Positions 8,397 through 19,376 are shown, counted from the first letter of the stretch. The stretch: DNA of 64,000 bases from Motilimonas cestriensis (GCF_021295315.1 NZ_JAIMJA010000003.1:1-64000), one strand, 5' to 3'. Notes: generated from the letters alone by a model not told the origin. Numbers and translations are program-made.

Positions 8397-8915
8397 ATGA
8401 AAAAATACCACGTGCCAGGAGCCGAGACTAAACCTATTAATAAAGCCAAACTGCTTATTCTATTGGCGCTAGTGCCTTATTGTTTGTGGCTAGCTTTTGC
8501 TTATCGCTATCATTTTATTGATGGCGTTAATTTGGCTTTTCATGAGGCGGGACACCTGTTTTTTATCCCATTTGGCGATACCCTGCATTTATTAGGTGGC
8601 ACGTTTTTACAGTTACTAGTACCTGCTTTATGTGCGGCTCATTTCTACCGTTTAAAGCAACGCTTTTCTGCGGCCTTATGTGGTATTTGGCTGGCTGAAA
8701 GTATGATGTATATGGCTGAATATATGGGCGATGCAAATGCCCGTGTATTGCCTTTAGTGGGTGGCGGTCGCCATGATTGGTATGCTTTGTTTGGTTCAGT
8801 TGGTTGGTTGAGCAAGGCAGAGAAAATAGCCGCATTTAGTCACTTTTTAGCAATTATTTTGTTACTTGTTTGTTGGATATGGGCGTTTAAACTGGTGCGA
8901 CAGGGTGAAGAATAA
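8397..8915 (+). CDS. Multi-pass membrane protein with HExxH motif (putative metalloprotease-like)
   Basis: A 172-residue protein with about four hydrophobic segments (approximately 19-37, 63-82, 92-107 and 146-166). H49-E50-A-G-H53 forms an HExxH zinc-binding motif at the membrane surface after the first helix, followed by FFIPFGDTLHLLGG. Acidic residues E101, E108 and D112 or the H126-D127 pair are candidate third ligands. The motif and topology recall M50-type intramembrane proteases, but the protein is shorter than typical M50 members and lacks their NPDG motif. Activity is therefore an inference. Confidence 0.55.
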   Translation: MKKYHVPGAETKPINKAKLLILLALVPYCLWLAFAYRYHFIDGVNLAFHEAGHLFFIPFGDTLHLLGGTFLQLLVPALCAAHFYRLKQRFSAALCGIWLAESMMYMAEYMGDANARVLPLVGGGRHDWYALFGSVGWLSKAEKIAAFSHFLAIILLLVCWIWAFKLVRQGEE

Positions 8916-8971
8916 ACAATCGGCGCTCATCATTTGCAGGCCAACCTGGCGCGGTAAGCCTGCTGTGTTAG

Positions 8972-9469
8972 TTAAGCCGTTAGCATTCGCCACCACAATC
9001 CTGGCAAGCTTGTAAAGCCGGTGGTGTAGTATACGACTTGATTGTTTTTGACCACGAGAATAGTGGGGGTGACACTGATGTTCCAAGACTGTACAAGTGA
9101 GTTGTTAGGATCATTAAGCACGGTAAAATCATATTGATGGTGGTAGAGGTATTGGTTCATGCGATTGTCATCACCTGAGCCTAGGGCCACGGTCACCGTT
9201 GGGTAGTGCGTTGCCATGCTATTGACTGCTGGGCTGACGTAATTACATACGTGACACCAAGTGCCCCAAAAATACACCAGTACCGCTTGATCTTGGCTTA
9301 AGCTGGCAAGATCAATCGGCACTTTTTTTAGGCTGGTGCCAACTAACGGTGGCAGGTTGGTTCTATCTATATCTTTACTGCGCCACCAGTCTATTGCGCC
9401 ACTTAATACTATCGCGACAACCAGTAACAACAGGGCCTGCTTGGCCCAGCTTAATAATCTTTTTACCAC
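8972..9469 (-). CDS. scsD: ScsD-like membrane-anchored thioredoxin-fold protein
   Basis: A 165-residue TlpA-like protein: N-terminal membrane anchor (about 9-27), then a periplasmic thioredoxin fold with active site W-C72-H-V-C75 and a cis-proline loop SVTPTIL. It is the last gene of a minus-strand scsB-scsC-scsD operon, 7 bp after scsC. In Salmonella and Proteus Scs proteins protect against copper and oxidative thiol damage. ScsD is thought to be a TlpA-like reductase fed by ScsB. Confidence 0.85.
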   Translation of the reverse strand: MVKRLLSWAKQALLLLVVAIVLSGAIDWWRSKDIDRTNLPPLVGTSLKKVPIDLASLSQDQAVLVYFWGTWCHVCNYVSPAVNSMATHYPTVTVALGSGDDNRMNQYLYHHQYDFTVLNDPNNSLVQSWNISVTPTILVVKNNQVVYYTTGFTSLPGLWWRMLTA

Positions 9470-9476
9470 TAACTAA

Positions 9477-10208
9477 TTACTCCTGCGCGGCTAATGCTTT
9501 TTCAACACCCGCTTTGAGTTGATCGTAATCGACTAAGCCGGGTACGATTTGGTCGGCAAACACTAAGCTTGGTGTGCCGCGTAGCCCGAGCGCGCGCATT
9601 AAATTCATATTGTTATTAATGGTGGTCGCGGTGGTCGCATCGGCTTTACCTAGCCATTGTTCTGTGCCTGTTGCCTTCGCTGCTTGGGCAATGCTGGCAC
9701 TGTCCAAACGAGTAGGTTTTGCCATTAAGGTTTTCTTTAACTTAAGGTATTTTTCTGGCTCATGCTGCCATACGGTTTGCGCTAAATCTACTGCTTCTTT
9801 CGAGCTTTCGCCCAGTAAAGGCACCATTTTTATCTTGATTTGTAGCTCGGGAAATTCTTCTACCAGTTTGGCTAAATGAGGCTCGATGCGTTTGCAGTAT
9901 GGGCAGTTAAAGTCGGTGAAATAAGTCATCACTAGTTTCGGGTTTTCGGCGCCAAACCAAGGGTCGTTGGGACTTTCGAAAATGGCTTTCGCTTGTTTTT
10001 CAAGTAACCCTACTTGAGACGCTTTGGCTTGCTCTTCTTCATATTGCTGTAACGCCACTACGGCTTCTTTTAAGATCTCTGGGTCTTCAACTAACGCTTG
10101 TTTGATCAATACCTTAAGTTCGGCCTGCTGCTCGGGTGTAAAGCTTGATGGTGCGGCAAAGGCCAACGGGCTTGCGAGCATTAAGGCGGCAAGGGGTAAC
10201 AGTTTCAT
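9477..10208 (-). CDS. scsC: ScsC-like periplasmic DsbA-family thiol protein
   Basis: A 243-residue protein: signal peptide to about residue 18 (ending AFA), an N-terminal helical stretch (about 25-75) like the trimerisation region of Proteus ScsC, then a DsbA-type thioredoxin fold with C102-P-Y-C105 and a cis-proline loop RGTPSLVF. Such proteins act as disulfide isomerase or copper-binding thiol chaperone in the periplasm and are reduced by ScsB. The start at 10208 is supported by AGGA and the signal peptide; a longer frame to 10274 overlaps scsB. Confidence 0.87.
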   Translation of the reverse strand: MKLLPLAALMLASPLAFAAPSSFTPEQQAELKVLIKQALVEDPEILKEAVVALQQYEEEQAKASQVGLLEKQAKAIFESPNDPWFGAENPKLVMTYFTDFNCPYCKRIEPHLAKLVEEFPELQIKIKMVPLLGESSKEAVDLAQTVWQHEPEKYLKLKKTLMAKPTRLDSASIAQAAKATGTEQWLGKADATTATTINNNMNLMRALGLRGTPSLVFADQIVPGLVDYDQLKAGVEKALAAQE

Positions 10209-10218
10209 ATGTTTATTC

Positions 10219-12303
10219 CTATTGAGTAAGAGAGGTGGCAGATGCGCGATTAATGGCGCTGATAACATCTTCACTATTGAGTATCACTGGTAAGGCAATA
10301 CCTTCAGGTGCATTGGGCCCGTAAACAATGTTAAAAGGCACGCCATAGCGACCATTTTGTTGTAAGTAATCACTAATATGCGGTGCAGGTTTGGTCCAGT
10401 CGCCTTTCATTAAATAAATATTCGGTTGCTGCAAGGCATCATAGACCGGCTGCTGTAGTAGCACGCCAACTTTGTTGGCTTTACAGGTGATGCACCAGTC
10501 GGCAGTAATATCAACAAACACGGTTTTACCTTGCGCTACTTGTTGGTCAATATCTTGTTGATCTAACATGTGCCAAGCCAGTTCGGGGTTTAACGGCGAA
10601 GCCCATTGCTCACTGGTTAGTGCAGCCGTAATGCCAATTGCGCCTAAGCCAATAAAGCTCAAACTAATACAAATCAAGGCTATTTTAGCGCCGTATTTTT
10701 GTTTGATTAGGATACAAAGGCCAATAGCAAGGACGCCAAAGATCACCCATAACCAGCCGCCGACAAAACTGTGCAATAAGCTAATTAACCAAATCGAGGT
10801 GGCAAGCAGCAACACCGAGAAGAAAATTTTAATCTGTTGCATCCAGCGGCCCGGGCGTGGCAAATAACGAGCCAGCTGTGGAGCCGTGGCGATTACCAAC
10901 CAAGGCAGGGCCATGCCGACTCCCAAGGCGGTGAAGATAATAAACAGACTTAAGGTATTGGCACCCAATGCAAAGGCAACAGCGGTGCCTAAAAAGGGCG
11001 CGCTACATGGCGTTGCTAATAGGGTGGCAAACATGCCTTGCACATAGTGGCCGAGATAAGAATGACCACCGCTAGTGGCGAGCTTAGTTTGTAGCGCGCT
11101 GGGCAGTTGAATTTCAAATAAGCCCAGCATGTTTAATGCAAATAGCGTGGTAATTAACGCCATAAAGCCAATAAACCAAGGTTGCTGAAACTGAATGCCC
11201 CAGCCAATGCTTTGGCCACTGACCTTTAATAACAATACCGCTAAAGCAAGCAACCAAAATGAGCTAATAATGCCAAAAGCAGAAGCAATAAACTGTTTTC
11301 TAATTTGCCCTTGGCTTTGATTTTTTGCCGTGAGCACGGTGCTGAGCTTCATTCCTAACACGGGTAAAACACAAGGCATAATGTTTAAGATCAAGCCACC
11401 TAGTAAGGCGATAAGCAGCATACTTGGCCAGCCAATGGTGTTTTGTTTAAAAGCACTGAAATCGATGTTGCCGGCTTGGGCGAGTTTACTTACTTCGATA
11501 GCCAACTCTTTGTCGGCTACCACTAAGGTTAATAACTGTTGCTCTAAGTTGACTTCGCCGAGCCAACCTTTAACGGATATTAGCCCTTTTAACTGGTTTT
11601 GTTCAGGTTGTAGCTGTTCAATTTTGAAGTAAGTGTCGGGGTCGCCAATGATAAAAACATCGGGTTTGTCCCAAGTTTTACCGGTAATCGTAAAGCTGAT
11701 CTGTTGCTGAGCCTGATCCCAAGTTAACTGACTTAGCTGGGCTTGTTGTGGCTGAGTTTGCGGCACTTGTACCATGGCTTTATTGTACAAATACATGGCA
11801 TTACTATCGCCGGTCAGGTCTGTAGCATTAAAGTCGAGCGCTAACTCATAGTCTGTTAGCACACACACAGTGGTGCAGCTTGAAAGGGTAAACTTACCGC
11901 GCAGTTGAGTTTCACGGTCTAATTGCGCCAACTGGATCTGTAATGGAAAGGTGACTTCATCTTGATAGCCTAAGGTTTCTAGTCCTAATGTGTTAAAGCG
12001 CTTAGGGACGGGCCAAAACCAATCAACTTGTTTGACATTGCTTGATTGCTGCCAATCTACGCTAGGCGCTATGCCTCCTTCACCGGGCGCGCGCCAGTAG
12101 GTTTTCCAATCGCCATCGAGTTTCACTTGCAATATTGCTGCAAGGGTTTGGCTGGAAACATCCTTTTCACCAGTCAGGGTAAGCTGCACTTGTATTGGAG
12201 GATGCTGCGGATTGGTCAGCCAGCCAGTACTGGCGGCAGATAATGAAAAAGAACAAAGCAGAGATAAGCACAAGCTAACTAAGGTAAATATCCGAGATTT
12301 CAA
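10219..12303 (-). CDS. scsB: ScsB, DsbD-family transmembrane thiol reductase (TTG start)
   Basis: A 694-residue electron carrier from cytoplasmic thioredoxin to periplasmic ScsC and ScsD. Order: signal peptide, N-terminal DsbD-alpha-like domain with a C-T-T-V-C pair, a polytopic membrane domain with the two buried cysteines in NIMPCVLPVL and LATPCSAPF, and a C-terminal thioredoxin domain with WCITC. The start is taken as TTG at 12303, because GGAG lies exactly 6 bp upstream and translation then opens with a good leader (MKSRIFTLVSLCLSLLCS). The longer frame to 12399 has a poor leader. It leads the scsBCD operon; scsA is not present upstream. Confidence 0.9.
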   Translation of the reverse strand: MKSRIFTLVSLCLSLLCSFSLSAASTGWLTNPQHPPIQVQLTLTGEKDVSSQTLAAILQVKLDGDWKTYWRAPGEGGIAPSVDWQQSSNVKQVDWFWPVPKRFNTLGLETLGYQDEVTFPLQIQLAQLDRETQLRGKFTLSSCTTVCVLTDYELALDFNATDLTGDSNAMYLYNKAMVQVPQTQPQQAQLSQLTWDQAQQQISFTITGKTWDKPDVFIIGDPDTYFKIEQLQPEQNQLKGLISVKGWLGEVNLEQQLLTLVVADKELAIEVSKLAQAGNIDFSAFKQNTIGWPSMLLIALLGGLILNIMPCVLPVLGMKLSTVLTAKNQSQGQIRKQFIASAFGIISSFWLLALAVLLLKVSGQSIGWGIQFQQPWFIGFMALITTLFALNMLGLFEIQLPSALQTKLATSGGHSYLGHYVQGMFATLLATPCSAPFLGTAVAFALGANTLSLFIIFTALGVGMALPWLVIATAPQLARYLPRPGRWMQQIKIFFSVLLLATSIWLISLLHSFVGGWLWVIFGVLAIGLCILIKQKYGAKIALICISLSFIGLGAIGITAALTSEQWASPLNPELAWHMLDQQDIDQQVAQGKTVFVDITADWCITCKANKVGVLLQQPVYDALQQPNIYLMKGDWTKPAPHISDYLQQNGRYGVPFNIVYGPNAPEGIALPVILNSEDVISAINRASATSLTQ

Positions 12304-12678
12304 GTGTGACTCCAACAAGTAACAATCACTTAATAAGACCGTGAAACGCTGCTTTTCTTTCAACCCCATTGAGAAAAATGGATTGAGTAGGTCAGGCATC
12401 GATGAGACTAATTAGCCCTTTCTAATGCTGAGTTATTCAAATTACAAGTAATTGGCCCGAAACTTACTTAGCTTTACATTACCTTCTTGCTGATTAAGCC
12501 AAATTTTAGATAAGCGAATAGTGTGCTTTTTCGCAACAATGTTGTGGATAGGCCAAACAAGGCCCTGTAAATAGCGCTGAACCCTGCAACTTAGGCTTTC
12601 TTGGGTGTAACAGGCTTTACGTTTTCATTTTGAAAACGAAATTTTACCGCTAACACACCCTATTTGGCTGCAATGGGC
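12304..12678. other. Intergenic region upstream of scsB
   Basis: About 375 bp between scsB and the end of the hybrid kinase gene, both on the minus strand. It should hold the scsB promoter and the kinase terminator. I see no convincing hairpin with T-run, no recognisable operator and no small gene. Confidence 0.4.
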
Positions 12679-15600
12679 TTAAGCAGAGTGGGCATTTTCC
12701 TTAAGCCATTGCTTAATTTTCGTTACTTGGTCAGCTAAATCGGCTAACTCAGCTTCAGTGGCAAATTGTCCTTCTTTTGAGCCGTTCAGCTCTAGTTTTC
12801 TATTAAGTGCTGAAAATTCATTAAAACCAAAATTGGCACTGGCTGACTTCATACTATGAACTTCACGAACATATGTCTTTAAGTCATTGTCTTGTATGCT
12901 TTTTGGTAAGTTAATAAGTTGCTCATCTAGGCTGGTTATAAATGCGTCAATTAACATGTTAAAGTTGTTGCCCATGGCATTTTTAAGCATTTCAAAGGTA
13001 CTTAATTCAACTAAATTGTCACTTTTTTTGGTGATCGTGTTGTTTTCCATCGTTAACTCCTGAATGTTCGATGTTGGCTCTAGATGATGTGGTTCAGGTT
13101 TAGTTTTACTAAGCCAGTAATTGAGTAAATTAGCCAGTGCTTGTTGCTCAAATGGCTTAGGTAGAAAGTCATCCATTCCCACGTTAAAACAGCGCTCTCG
13201 ATCAGCGGGGAGCGCGTTGGCTGTTAACGCGATAATGGGGGTTGTTTTGCTTGGGTCTTCGGCTAAGATCCTTGCGGTCGCCTGATAGCCATCTAATATC
13301 GGCATCTGGCAGTCCATTAAAATTAACTGATAGTGGCCATTGCGCCATTTTTCTAACGCTTCTAAGCCATTATTGGCGATATCAACCGTTAAACCAAGTT
13401 GCTCCAACATGGCGGTCGCGACCAGTTGGTTAGTAACCACATCTTCGGCTAATAATATGTGTCCTGACAGTCGCTCTACTTTAGCGTGAGTACTATTGGC
13501 ACTTGAAAATATTGGTTTTTGATTGTTGTTGCGACAAACCGAATCGATAGCTGAAAAAAGGATATTACGGATGACAGGTTTACTGAGAATTTTATTGGCT
13601 CTTGCTTGTTGTAATTTTTGGCTATCATCAAGGTGGCAAGATGAAGACAGGACGAGTATCGGAATGTCTCGGTATTTCTCTATGTTACGCACGCTTGTTA
13701 CTAGCTCAGCGCCGTCCATTGCTGGCATTTTATAGTCAGAAATAAGCAATTGAAACGGTTTCGTGTTGGCTGATTTTGTTAGTCGATCTAAGGCAATGAT
13801 AGGATCAGAGCAAAAGCTAATATTCATCTCAAGTGGCTGTAACATGCGCTTTAGTATGTCTAGGTTGAGTTGGTTATCATCCACTACCAACACTTTCTTG
13901 CCGTTTAGTGGCTGATGATTATTTAAGGCCTGAGTACTGTGGATCCCCAAAGGTAAACTTACGGTAAAAGTTGAGCCTTTACCTTCAACACTTTGTAGGT
14001 TGATTTGACCTCCCATTAACTCACAGAGCTGCTTACAAATAGCCAGTCCGAGTCCGGTGCCACCATATTTACGTGTAGTAGACGAGTCCGCTTGCGTGAA
14101 AGAAGAAAATAGGTGGGGTTGAATATGTTTAGGAATACCGATGCCCGTATCAATCACGGCTAAAGAAAAGATGTTGAGCCCATTTTGATCTTGTTCACTA
14201 CTAACTTTGACACTGATACTACCTTGTTGAGTGAATTTAATTGCGTTTCCAATCAAGTTTACTAGCAGCTGGCGGATCCGCAACGCATCGCCAATCACTG
14301 TGGTTGGGCAGTTAATATCGTAATCCAGTAACAACTCAAGCCCTTTATCATCGGCTTGCAGTGATAATGATTGGCAGGTTTCATGGCATTCTTTTTCTAG
14401 ATCAAAAGGCAGCTTATCTAAGCTAAGTTGACCGGCTTCAATTTTTGAAAAGTCGAGAATGTCGTTAATGATGATCAGCAGTGATGAACCCGATTGGTAA
14501 ATAATATCGGCATATTCTTTTTGTCTGTCGTTTAAATCTGAATTTTGCAGTAGTTGTGTCATGCCGAGCACACCATTCATAGGTGTGCGAATTTCATGAC
14601 TCATGGCCGCTAAAAACTCACTTTTGGCTTTGGCGCTGGCCTCTGCCTTTTTATTGGCCACCTCTAATTCTTGGGTGCGATCCAAAATTCTTTGATCTAA
14701 GGTTTGTTTTTCATGCTCAAGCTGGGCTTTTGAATGGGCTAAACCCTCTGCTAATTGGTTGAATGCTATGCCGAGTTTACCTAATTCATCTTGACCTAAA
14801 TTGGGCAGGCGGTAGTCAAAGTTTCCGTTATCGAGCTGCTCGGTGCCTTGCTGTAAAATAGCTATTCGATTAAATAAGTAGCGCTGTAGCCCCCAATATA
14901 AAGCTATTATGAGCATTAGCGTCATTACGATAACCATGCCCAATAGTAATCTTTCGGAATAATTGATAGCGGCATTGAGCTGCGCTTTATCATGGACAAG
15001 ATAGATATCCATCACTTGGTTTGCGACCTTTATTTGCTGGCTGACAACACGCATTTTGTCATTGGCTAAAAAGGGCTTACCCTCTTGCGAAGTGCTTGAG
15101 CTCACTATGACGATGTTATTTTTATTGGTTATCAGAGCATCAACGATTGCTGAGCCTTGGCTATTTTGTTCTTTTGTTAATTGCAATAGGGTCGCTTCAC
15201 TGGCGGTTTGCCAATCAAATGATAATACGACCCAGCCAAGTTGGTCACCTTCTTGTATGACTGGTGCCATGATCCATTGTTGCAATCTATTTTGTTGTGG
15301 CAGCCAAGGATCAATACCTGGATTGCTGATAAGAGTTTGAGTGGACGAGGATCCCGGAAACAGAGGATGATTTAAGCTACTTTCACCTAGCCAGGTGAAA
15401 GTGTTAAAAGCGGAGCCAGAGCTATCTCTATCACTTGCGGCAAGAATATCTGCATCCATGTCTATCACTAAAATGTAAGTTAAGTAGGGGTAGAGGGCGA
15501 CGATATTATTGAGTTGAGTGGCAATATCTTGTGGTTGATAGCGCTGCAGGACACCTTGTACGTCAGGGTTTTGCGCCGTGACAATAGCGTTATGGATCAA

Positions 15601-15777
15601 AAACTCGGCCCGATCGTTAAAGCGTGCCTCGGCCAAGTTTAAGTAACTGTGCAATAACCGTTGCACTTGCTCATTATCGATCTTTTTTACATTCTGAATA
15701 ATATAAAAGCCCATAATAAGCATTACCGAAAGTACAATTGCACTGATCAGCAATAACAATTTAGTGACTAAAGACAT
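12679..15777 (-). CDS. Hybrid sensor histidine kinase with two receiver domains and HPt
   Basis: A 1032-residue phosphorelay protein. Order: membrane helix (about 5-27), periplasmic Cache-like sensor (about 28-272), second helix (about 275-298), HAMP (about 299-350), HisKA with H394 in [15 protein letters not shown], HATPase with N511 (LIGNAIKFT), G1 (DTGIGIP) and G2 (GTGLGLAI), a first receiver with D681, a second with D822, and an HPt domain with H974 in [11 protein letters not shown]. All phospho-sites are present, so phosphate can pass H-D-H within one chain to an unlinked regulator. It resembles BarA/EvgS/TorS-type organisation; the ligand is unknown. Start: ATG at 15777. Confidence 0.9.
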   Translation of the reverse strand: MSLVTKLLLLISAIVLSVMLIMGFYIIQNVKKIDNEQVQRLLHSYLNLAEARFNDRAEFLIHNAIVTAQNPDVQGVLQRYQPQDIATQLNNIVALYPYLTYILVIDMDADILAASDRDSSGSAFNTFTWLGESSLNHPLFPGSSSTQTLISNPGIDPWLPQQNRLQQWIMAPVIQEGDQLGWVVLSFDWQTASEATLLQLTKEQNSQGSAIVDALITNKNNIVIVSSSTSQEGKPFLANDKMRVVSQQIKVANQVMDIYLVHDKAQLNAAINYSERLLLGMVIVMTLMLIIALYWGLQRYLFNRIAILQQGTEQLDNGNFDYRLPNLGQDELGKLGIAFNQLAEGLAHSKAQLEHEKQTLDQRILDRTQELEVANKKAEASAKAKSEFLAAMSHEIRTPMNGVLGMTQLLQNSDLNDRQKEYADIIYQSGSSLLIIINDILDFSKIEAGQLSLDKLPFDLEKECHETCQSLSLQADDKGLELLLDYDINCPTTVIGDALRIRQLLVNLIGNAIKFTQQGSISVKVSSEQDQNGLNIFSLAVIDTGIGIPKHIQPHLFSSFTQADSSTTRKYGGTGLGLAICKQLCELMGGQINLQSVEGKGSTFTVSLPLGIHSTQALNNHQPLNGKKVLVVDDNQLNLDILKRMLQPLEMNISFCSDPIIALDRLTKSANTKPFQLLISDYKMPAMDGAELVTSVRNIEKYRDIPILVLSSSCHLDDSQKLQQARANKILSKPVIRNILFSAIDSVCRNNNQKPIFSSANSTHAKVERLSGHILLAEDVVTNQLVATAMLEQLGLTVDIANNGLEALEKWRNGHYQLILMDCQMPILDGYQATARILAEDPSKTTPIIALTANALPADRERCFNVGMDDFLPKPFEQQALANLLNYWLSKTKPEPHHLEPTSNIQELTMENNTITKKSDNLVELSTFEMLKNAMGNNFNMLIDAFITSLDEQLINLPKSIQDNDLKTYVREVHSMKSASANFGFNEFSALNRKLELNGSKEGQFATEAELADLADQVTKIKQWLKENAHSA

Positions 15778-16332
15778 ATATTCCTTTTATTAACGGATAA
15801 TAAAGTCGGTAGGAAGATCGAAAATGATCTATTTAATAAATAGTTAGAATCAGTGTAGTTGAGATTGGTGGTGCTGTGGAAGTGGGTTTTATATAAACAA
15901 AAAATAAATTTGAAGCGGCTCACTTGTCATAATTATTAACGTTCAAACAGGATGCGACCCTTATCCCCATAAGCGCGAATCCTTAACCGATCATGAGCAA
16001 GTGAGCTCTATTTATATTGCACAGAGAGTAACCGTAAAATCTCTCTGTCTGCCCAAATCCAGTGTAGCTGAGAAAAGTAGAATTTCAGTCGTTTTTATCG
16101 ATGTTACACCAGCCTAATTATTCATATCACCTTGTTTTAATTGTGTTTGATGTTTTTTTATTAACTATATTTCATGCATAATTCATGCTGAGTCAATCTA
16201 GCACTCATTTTTTATTGCAAATGTATGACATTTGGCTGTTTATTTTGTCTACCGCTATCTGTGGGTAATTGCTGGAGTGGTGGCGCGGCATCAAGTAAAC
16301 TAGCGGCCTAGTCAGGAATTTAAGGATACACG
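15778..16332. other. Divergent intergenic region between hybrid kinase and ubiE
   Basis: About 555 bp with no gene. It contains a long-range inverted repeat (15918-16006, listed separately), a short hairpin ACAGAGAG/CTCTCTGT at 16021-16048, and an imperfect direct repeat AGTGTAG(T/C)TGAGA near 15851 and 16061. The ubiE promoter should lie in the AT-rich part around 16180-16310. AAGGA precedes the ubiE start by 8 bp. Confidence 0.45.
15918..16006. repeat. Long-range inverted repeat upstream of ubiE
   Basis: GCTCACTTG at 15918-15926 is matched by its reverse complement CAAGTGAGC at 15998-16006. The match extends inward to TCAT/ATGA with a one-base bulge, enclosing about 62 bp. It could form a transcript hairpin or bracket a regulatory site. 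No T-run follows. Confidence 0.45.
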
Positions 16333-17118
16333 ATGACGGAGCAGGTTGATAAAACAGCCCACGAAGACGCTAAGCAGGACGAAACGACGCACTTTGGCTA
16401 CCAAACTATCGCTAAGACGGAAAAAGTCGAGAAAGTTGCTGAAGTTTTTCATTCAGTAGCGGCTAAATACGACGTAATGAATGATTTTATGTCTTTCGGT
16501 ATTCATCGTATTTGGAAACGTTTTGCTATTGACTGTTCGGGTATTCGCCCCGGCCAAAAGGTACTGGATTTGGCTGGTGGTACCGGCGACTTAACCGCTA
16601 AATTCTCTCGAGTGGTGGGTGAGCAGGGCCATGTAGTACTCGCTGATATTAACGATTCCATGTTAAAGGTGGGTCGAGCTAAGTTACGCGACCTCGGTAT
16701 TGAAGGTAATGTTGAATATGTACAAGCCAATGCCGAAGCGTTGCCTTTCCCTGATAACCATTTTGATTTGATCACCATTGCCTTTGGTTTGCGCAATGTC
16801 ACTGATAAAGATAAAGCTATTCGCTCTATGTATCGGGTATTAAAGCCAGGTGGCCGACTCTTAGTGTTGGAATTCTCTAAGACAGATCAGCCAATGCTGA
16901 GTAAACTGTACGATTTTTATTCCTTTAATATTCTTCCTGCAATGGGCAAACTTGTGGCCAATGACGCTGAAAGTTATCGTTATTTAGCCGAAAGTATTCG
17001 CATGCATCCAGATCAAGAAACCTTGAAAGGCATGATGGAAGACGCCGGTTTTGAAGGGGTTGAATATTTTAATATGACCGGCGGTATTGTTGCACTGCAC
17101 CGTGGTTATAAATTCTAG
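16333..17118 (+). CDS. ubiE: UbiE, ubiquinone/menaquinone C-methyltransferase
   Basis: A 261-residue SAM-dependent C-methyltransferase that methylates the benzoquinol ring in ubiquinone synthesis and demethylmenaquinone in menaquinone synthesis. It shows the SAM-binding [15 protein letters not shown] motif, the family segments [21 protein letters not shown] and [16 protein letters not shown], and the C-terminal [12 protein letters not shown]. The N-terminus carries about ten extra charged residues over E. coli UbiE. It is first gene of ubiE-ubiJ-ubiB; AAGGA lies 8 bp before the ATG. Confidence 0.98.
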   Translation: MTEQVDKTAHEDAKQDETTHFGYQTIAKTEKVEKVAEVFHSVAAKYDVMNDFMSFGIHRIWKRFAIDCSGIRPGQKVLDLAGGTGDLTAKFSRVVGEQGHVVLADINDSMLKVGRAKLRDLGIEGNVEYVQANAEALPFPDNHFDLITIAFGLRNVTDKDKAIRSMYRVLKPGGRLLVLEFSKTDQPMLSKLYDFYSFNILPAMGKLVANDAESYRYLAESIRMHPDQETLKGMMEDAGFEGVEYFNMTGGIVALHRGYKF

Positions 17119-17127
17119 GAGTAAGCT

Positions 17128-17742
17128 ATGCCTTTATTGAGCCTGATCAGCGCCGGCGTTGAAACCGGTATTAATTCGCTGCAATTATGGGATCGGCAAG
17201 GGCAAGCTCGACGTAAAAAACTCGCAGGTAAGGTATTTTCAATTGAATTGAAAGAGCTACCTTGTCCTTTCTACTTTGTTATTAACGCGCAACAAGTTGA
17301 TGTGTTGGGTGAATATGAAGGTGAACCAGATGTACAGGTTAAACTTTCAGTAACGGCACTCGATGAGTTAAAGGACAGCGCTAAAACCACCTCGTTAATC
17401 AAACAAGAAAAGCTCGAAGTTGAGGGTGATATTCAGTTATTACAACAATTTGCGCAGTTGTTAACGGAAATGGATATCGATTGGGAAGACGAGTTATCAC
17501 GTTATTTGGGCGATGTGTTAGCCCATAAGCTTTGTTACGGACTGTGGCAAGTTAAACGCTTAGCAGGCCAGCAACTTTGTCGATTGCAGCAAAATATTGG
17601 CGAAGTGATTACCGAAGAATACCGCTTAGCACCGGGACCACTCGAAGTGGCTTATTTTTGTGATGAAGTAAGCGCCCTTGAAAAACGCACTCATGCTGCC
17701 TTGGCACGGCTAGAGCAACTGGCAGAGCAAATAACTAAATGA
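17128..17742 (+). CDS. ubiJ: UbiJ, ubiquinone biosynthesis accessory factor (SCP2 domain)
   Basis: A 204-residue soluble protein with an N-terminal SCP2-type lipid-binding domain (about residues 15-115) and a C-terminal helical part. In E. coli UbiJ, with UbiK, holds the lipid intermediates for the soluble Ubi complex. It lies 9 bp after ubiE and overlaps ubiB by 4 bp (ATGA), the conserved operon order. Confidence 0.95.
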   Translation: MPLLSLISAGVETGINSLQLWDRQGQARRKKLAGKVFSIELKELPCPFYFVINAQQVDVLGEYEGEPDVQVKLSVTALDELKDSAKTTSLIKQEKLEVEGDIQLLQQFAQLLTEMDIDWEDELSRYLGDVLAHKLCYGLWQVKRLAGQQLCRLQQNIGEVITEEYRLAPGPLEVAYFCDEVSALEKRTHAALARLEQLAEQITK

Positions 17743-19376
17743 TGAAGTTCGCAGAGATTGGTCGTTTTTATGCGATCACCAAAACCTTTTTAAAATATGG
17801 TTTAGATGAGTTAGTGCCCTACGAACACTTACCTTTAGGCAGTCGCTTTGGCCGTAAAGCCTTATTTTGGATAGAAAATGAGTATCCTGAAATGGCGTTG
17901 CCAGAGCGTTGTCGCCTAGCGCTGCAAGAGCTCGGACCGGTTTACATCAAGCTGGGTCAAATGTTGTCTACTAGGCGTGATTTGTTGCCGCCTGAGTTTG
18001 CCGAGCAGTTGGCTTTATTACAAGATCAAGTGAAGCCCTTCTGCGGTGAGCTGGCCATTGAGCAAATTGAGCGCTATTTAGGTGACAAGGTTGAAAATAT
18101 ATTTGATGACTTTGACGTCACGCCGCTGGCTTCTGCCTCTATTGCTCAAGTGCATACCGCTACGCTAAAACAAGATGGTCGCGCTGTGGTGGTGAAAGTT
18201 ATTCGCCCCGGCATCGGTCAAGTGATTCAAGCGGATGTGCAATTAATGAAACTGTTGGCGCAAATTGTGGCCAAATATGCACCTGAAGCAGATCGCTTAC
18301 GTCCGGTTGAAGTGGTTGAAGAATACGAAAAAACCATTATTGATGAACTGGATTTGATGCGTGAAGGCGCTAATGCCATTCAGTTGCGGCGTAATTTTGA
18401 AGGCTCAAAGGAATTATACGTACCTGAAATTTATAGTGATTACTGCACTCATAAAGTGTTAGTGATGGAGCGTATTTACGGCATTCCGGTTTCTGATATC
18501 GCGGCACTTGAAGCGCAAGGCACCAATATGAAATTGTTGGCAGAGCGCGGTGTTGAAACTTTTTTTGCACAAGTGTTTCGTGACAGCTTTTTTCATGCCG
18601 ATATGCATCCGGGTAATGTTTTTGTTTCGCGCGAACACCCTGAAGATCCGATGTGGATAGGCATTGATTGCGGCATTGTTGGTACGTTAAACAAAGAAGA
18701 TCAGCGCTATTTAGCTGAAAACTTCTTGGCCTTTTTTAATCGAGATTACCGTAAAGTGGCGCAACTGCATGTGGATTCAGGTTGGGTGCCCATCGAAACC
18801 AAAGTGGAAGAATTTGAGTTTGCGATACGCGCTGTGTGTGAACCGATTTTTGAAAAACCGTTATCAGAAATCTCATTTGGTCATGTATTGCTTAATCTGT
18901 TTAATACCGCACGTCGTTTTAATATGAAAGTGCAGCCGCAGTTGGTATTGCTGCAAAAAACGTTATTGTATATCGAAGGTTTAGGGCGTCAGCTTTATCC
19001 TCAGCTCGATTTATGGAAAACCGCTAAACCGTTTCTTGAGAAATGGATGACGGAGCAGGTTGGCCCTAAGTCTGTGATTAACGCAGTGAAAGATAAAGCG
19101 CCATTTTGGGCGGAGAAATTACCTGAATTTCCTGAGCTAATTTATGACGGGCTAAAACAATTTAGAAACCAGCAACATCAATTAAACAAGATGCAGCAAG
19201 CTTTTCAGCAACATAGCCGAAACATGGCAAAAAGCCGCTTTTGGGGAATATTGGGCGGCGCATTATTAGTGGCTGGTGCTGTGCTATATGGTGAGCAAGA
19301 TACGCTGGCAAAAGTAGCGGCCGTATTAGGGGCGCTGTCTTGTGTTAAAGCTTATTTACACACTGCAAAAGAGTAA
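17739..19376 (+). CDS. ubiB: UbiB, ADCK/ABC1-family atypical kinase for ubiquinone synthesis
   Basis: A 545-residue protein of the UbiB/ADCK family. It has the KxGQ motif ([18 protein letters not shown]), the alanine-rich nucleotide loop ([11 protein letters not shown]), VVKVIRPG lysine, FHADMHPGN and IDCGIVG (DFG-like) motifs, and two C-terminal membrane helices (about 497-540). It supports ubiquinone production, probably through ATPase-driven handling of lipid precursors at the membrane. The start overlaps the ubiJ stop as ATGATG; either ATG (17739 or 17742) is possible. Confidence 0.97.
   Translation: MMKFAEIGRFYAITKTFLKYGLDELVPYEHLPLGSRFGRKALFWIENEYPEMALPERCRLALQELGPVYIKLGQMLSTRRDLLPPEFAEQLALLQDQVKPFCGELAIEQIERYLGDKVENIFDDFDVTPLASASIAQVHTATLKQDGRAVVVKVIRPGIGQVIQADVQLMKLLAQIVAKYAPEADRLRPVEVVEEYEKTIIDELDLMREGANAIQLRRNFEGSKELYVPEIYSDYCTHKVLVMERIYGIPVSDIAALEAQGTNMKLLAERGVETFFAQVFRDSFFHADMHPGNVFVSREHPEDPMWIGIDCGIVGTLNKEDQRYLAENFLAFFNRDYRKVAQLHVDSGWVPIETKVEEFEFAIRAVCEPIFEKPLSEISFGHVLLNLFNTARRFNMKVQPQLVLLQKTLLYIEGLGRQLYPQLDLWKTAKPFLEKWMTEQVGPKSVINAVKDKAPFWAEKLPEFPELIYDGLKQFRNQQHQLNKMQQAFQQHSRNMAKSRFWGILGGALLVAGAVLYGEQDTLAKVAAVLGALSCVKAYLHTAKE

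Noticed and set aside
8936-8963. GCAGGC/GCCTGC hairpin between the HEAGH gene and scsD
   Set aside because: The stem is only 6 bp with a 16-nt loop and no T-run on either strand.
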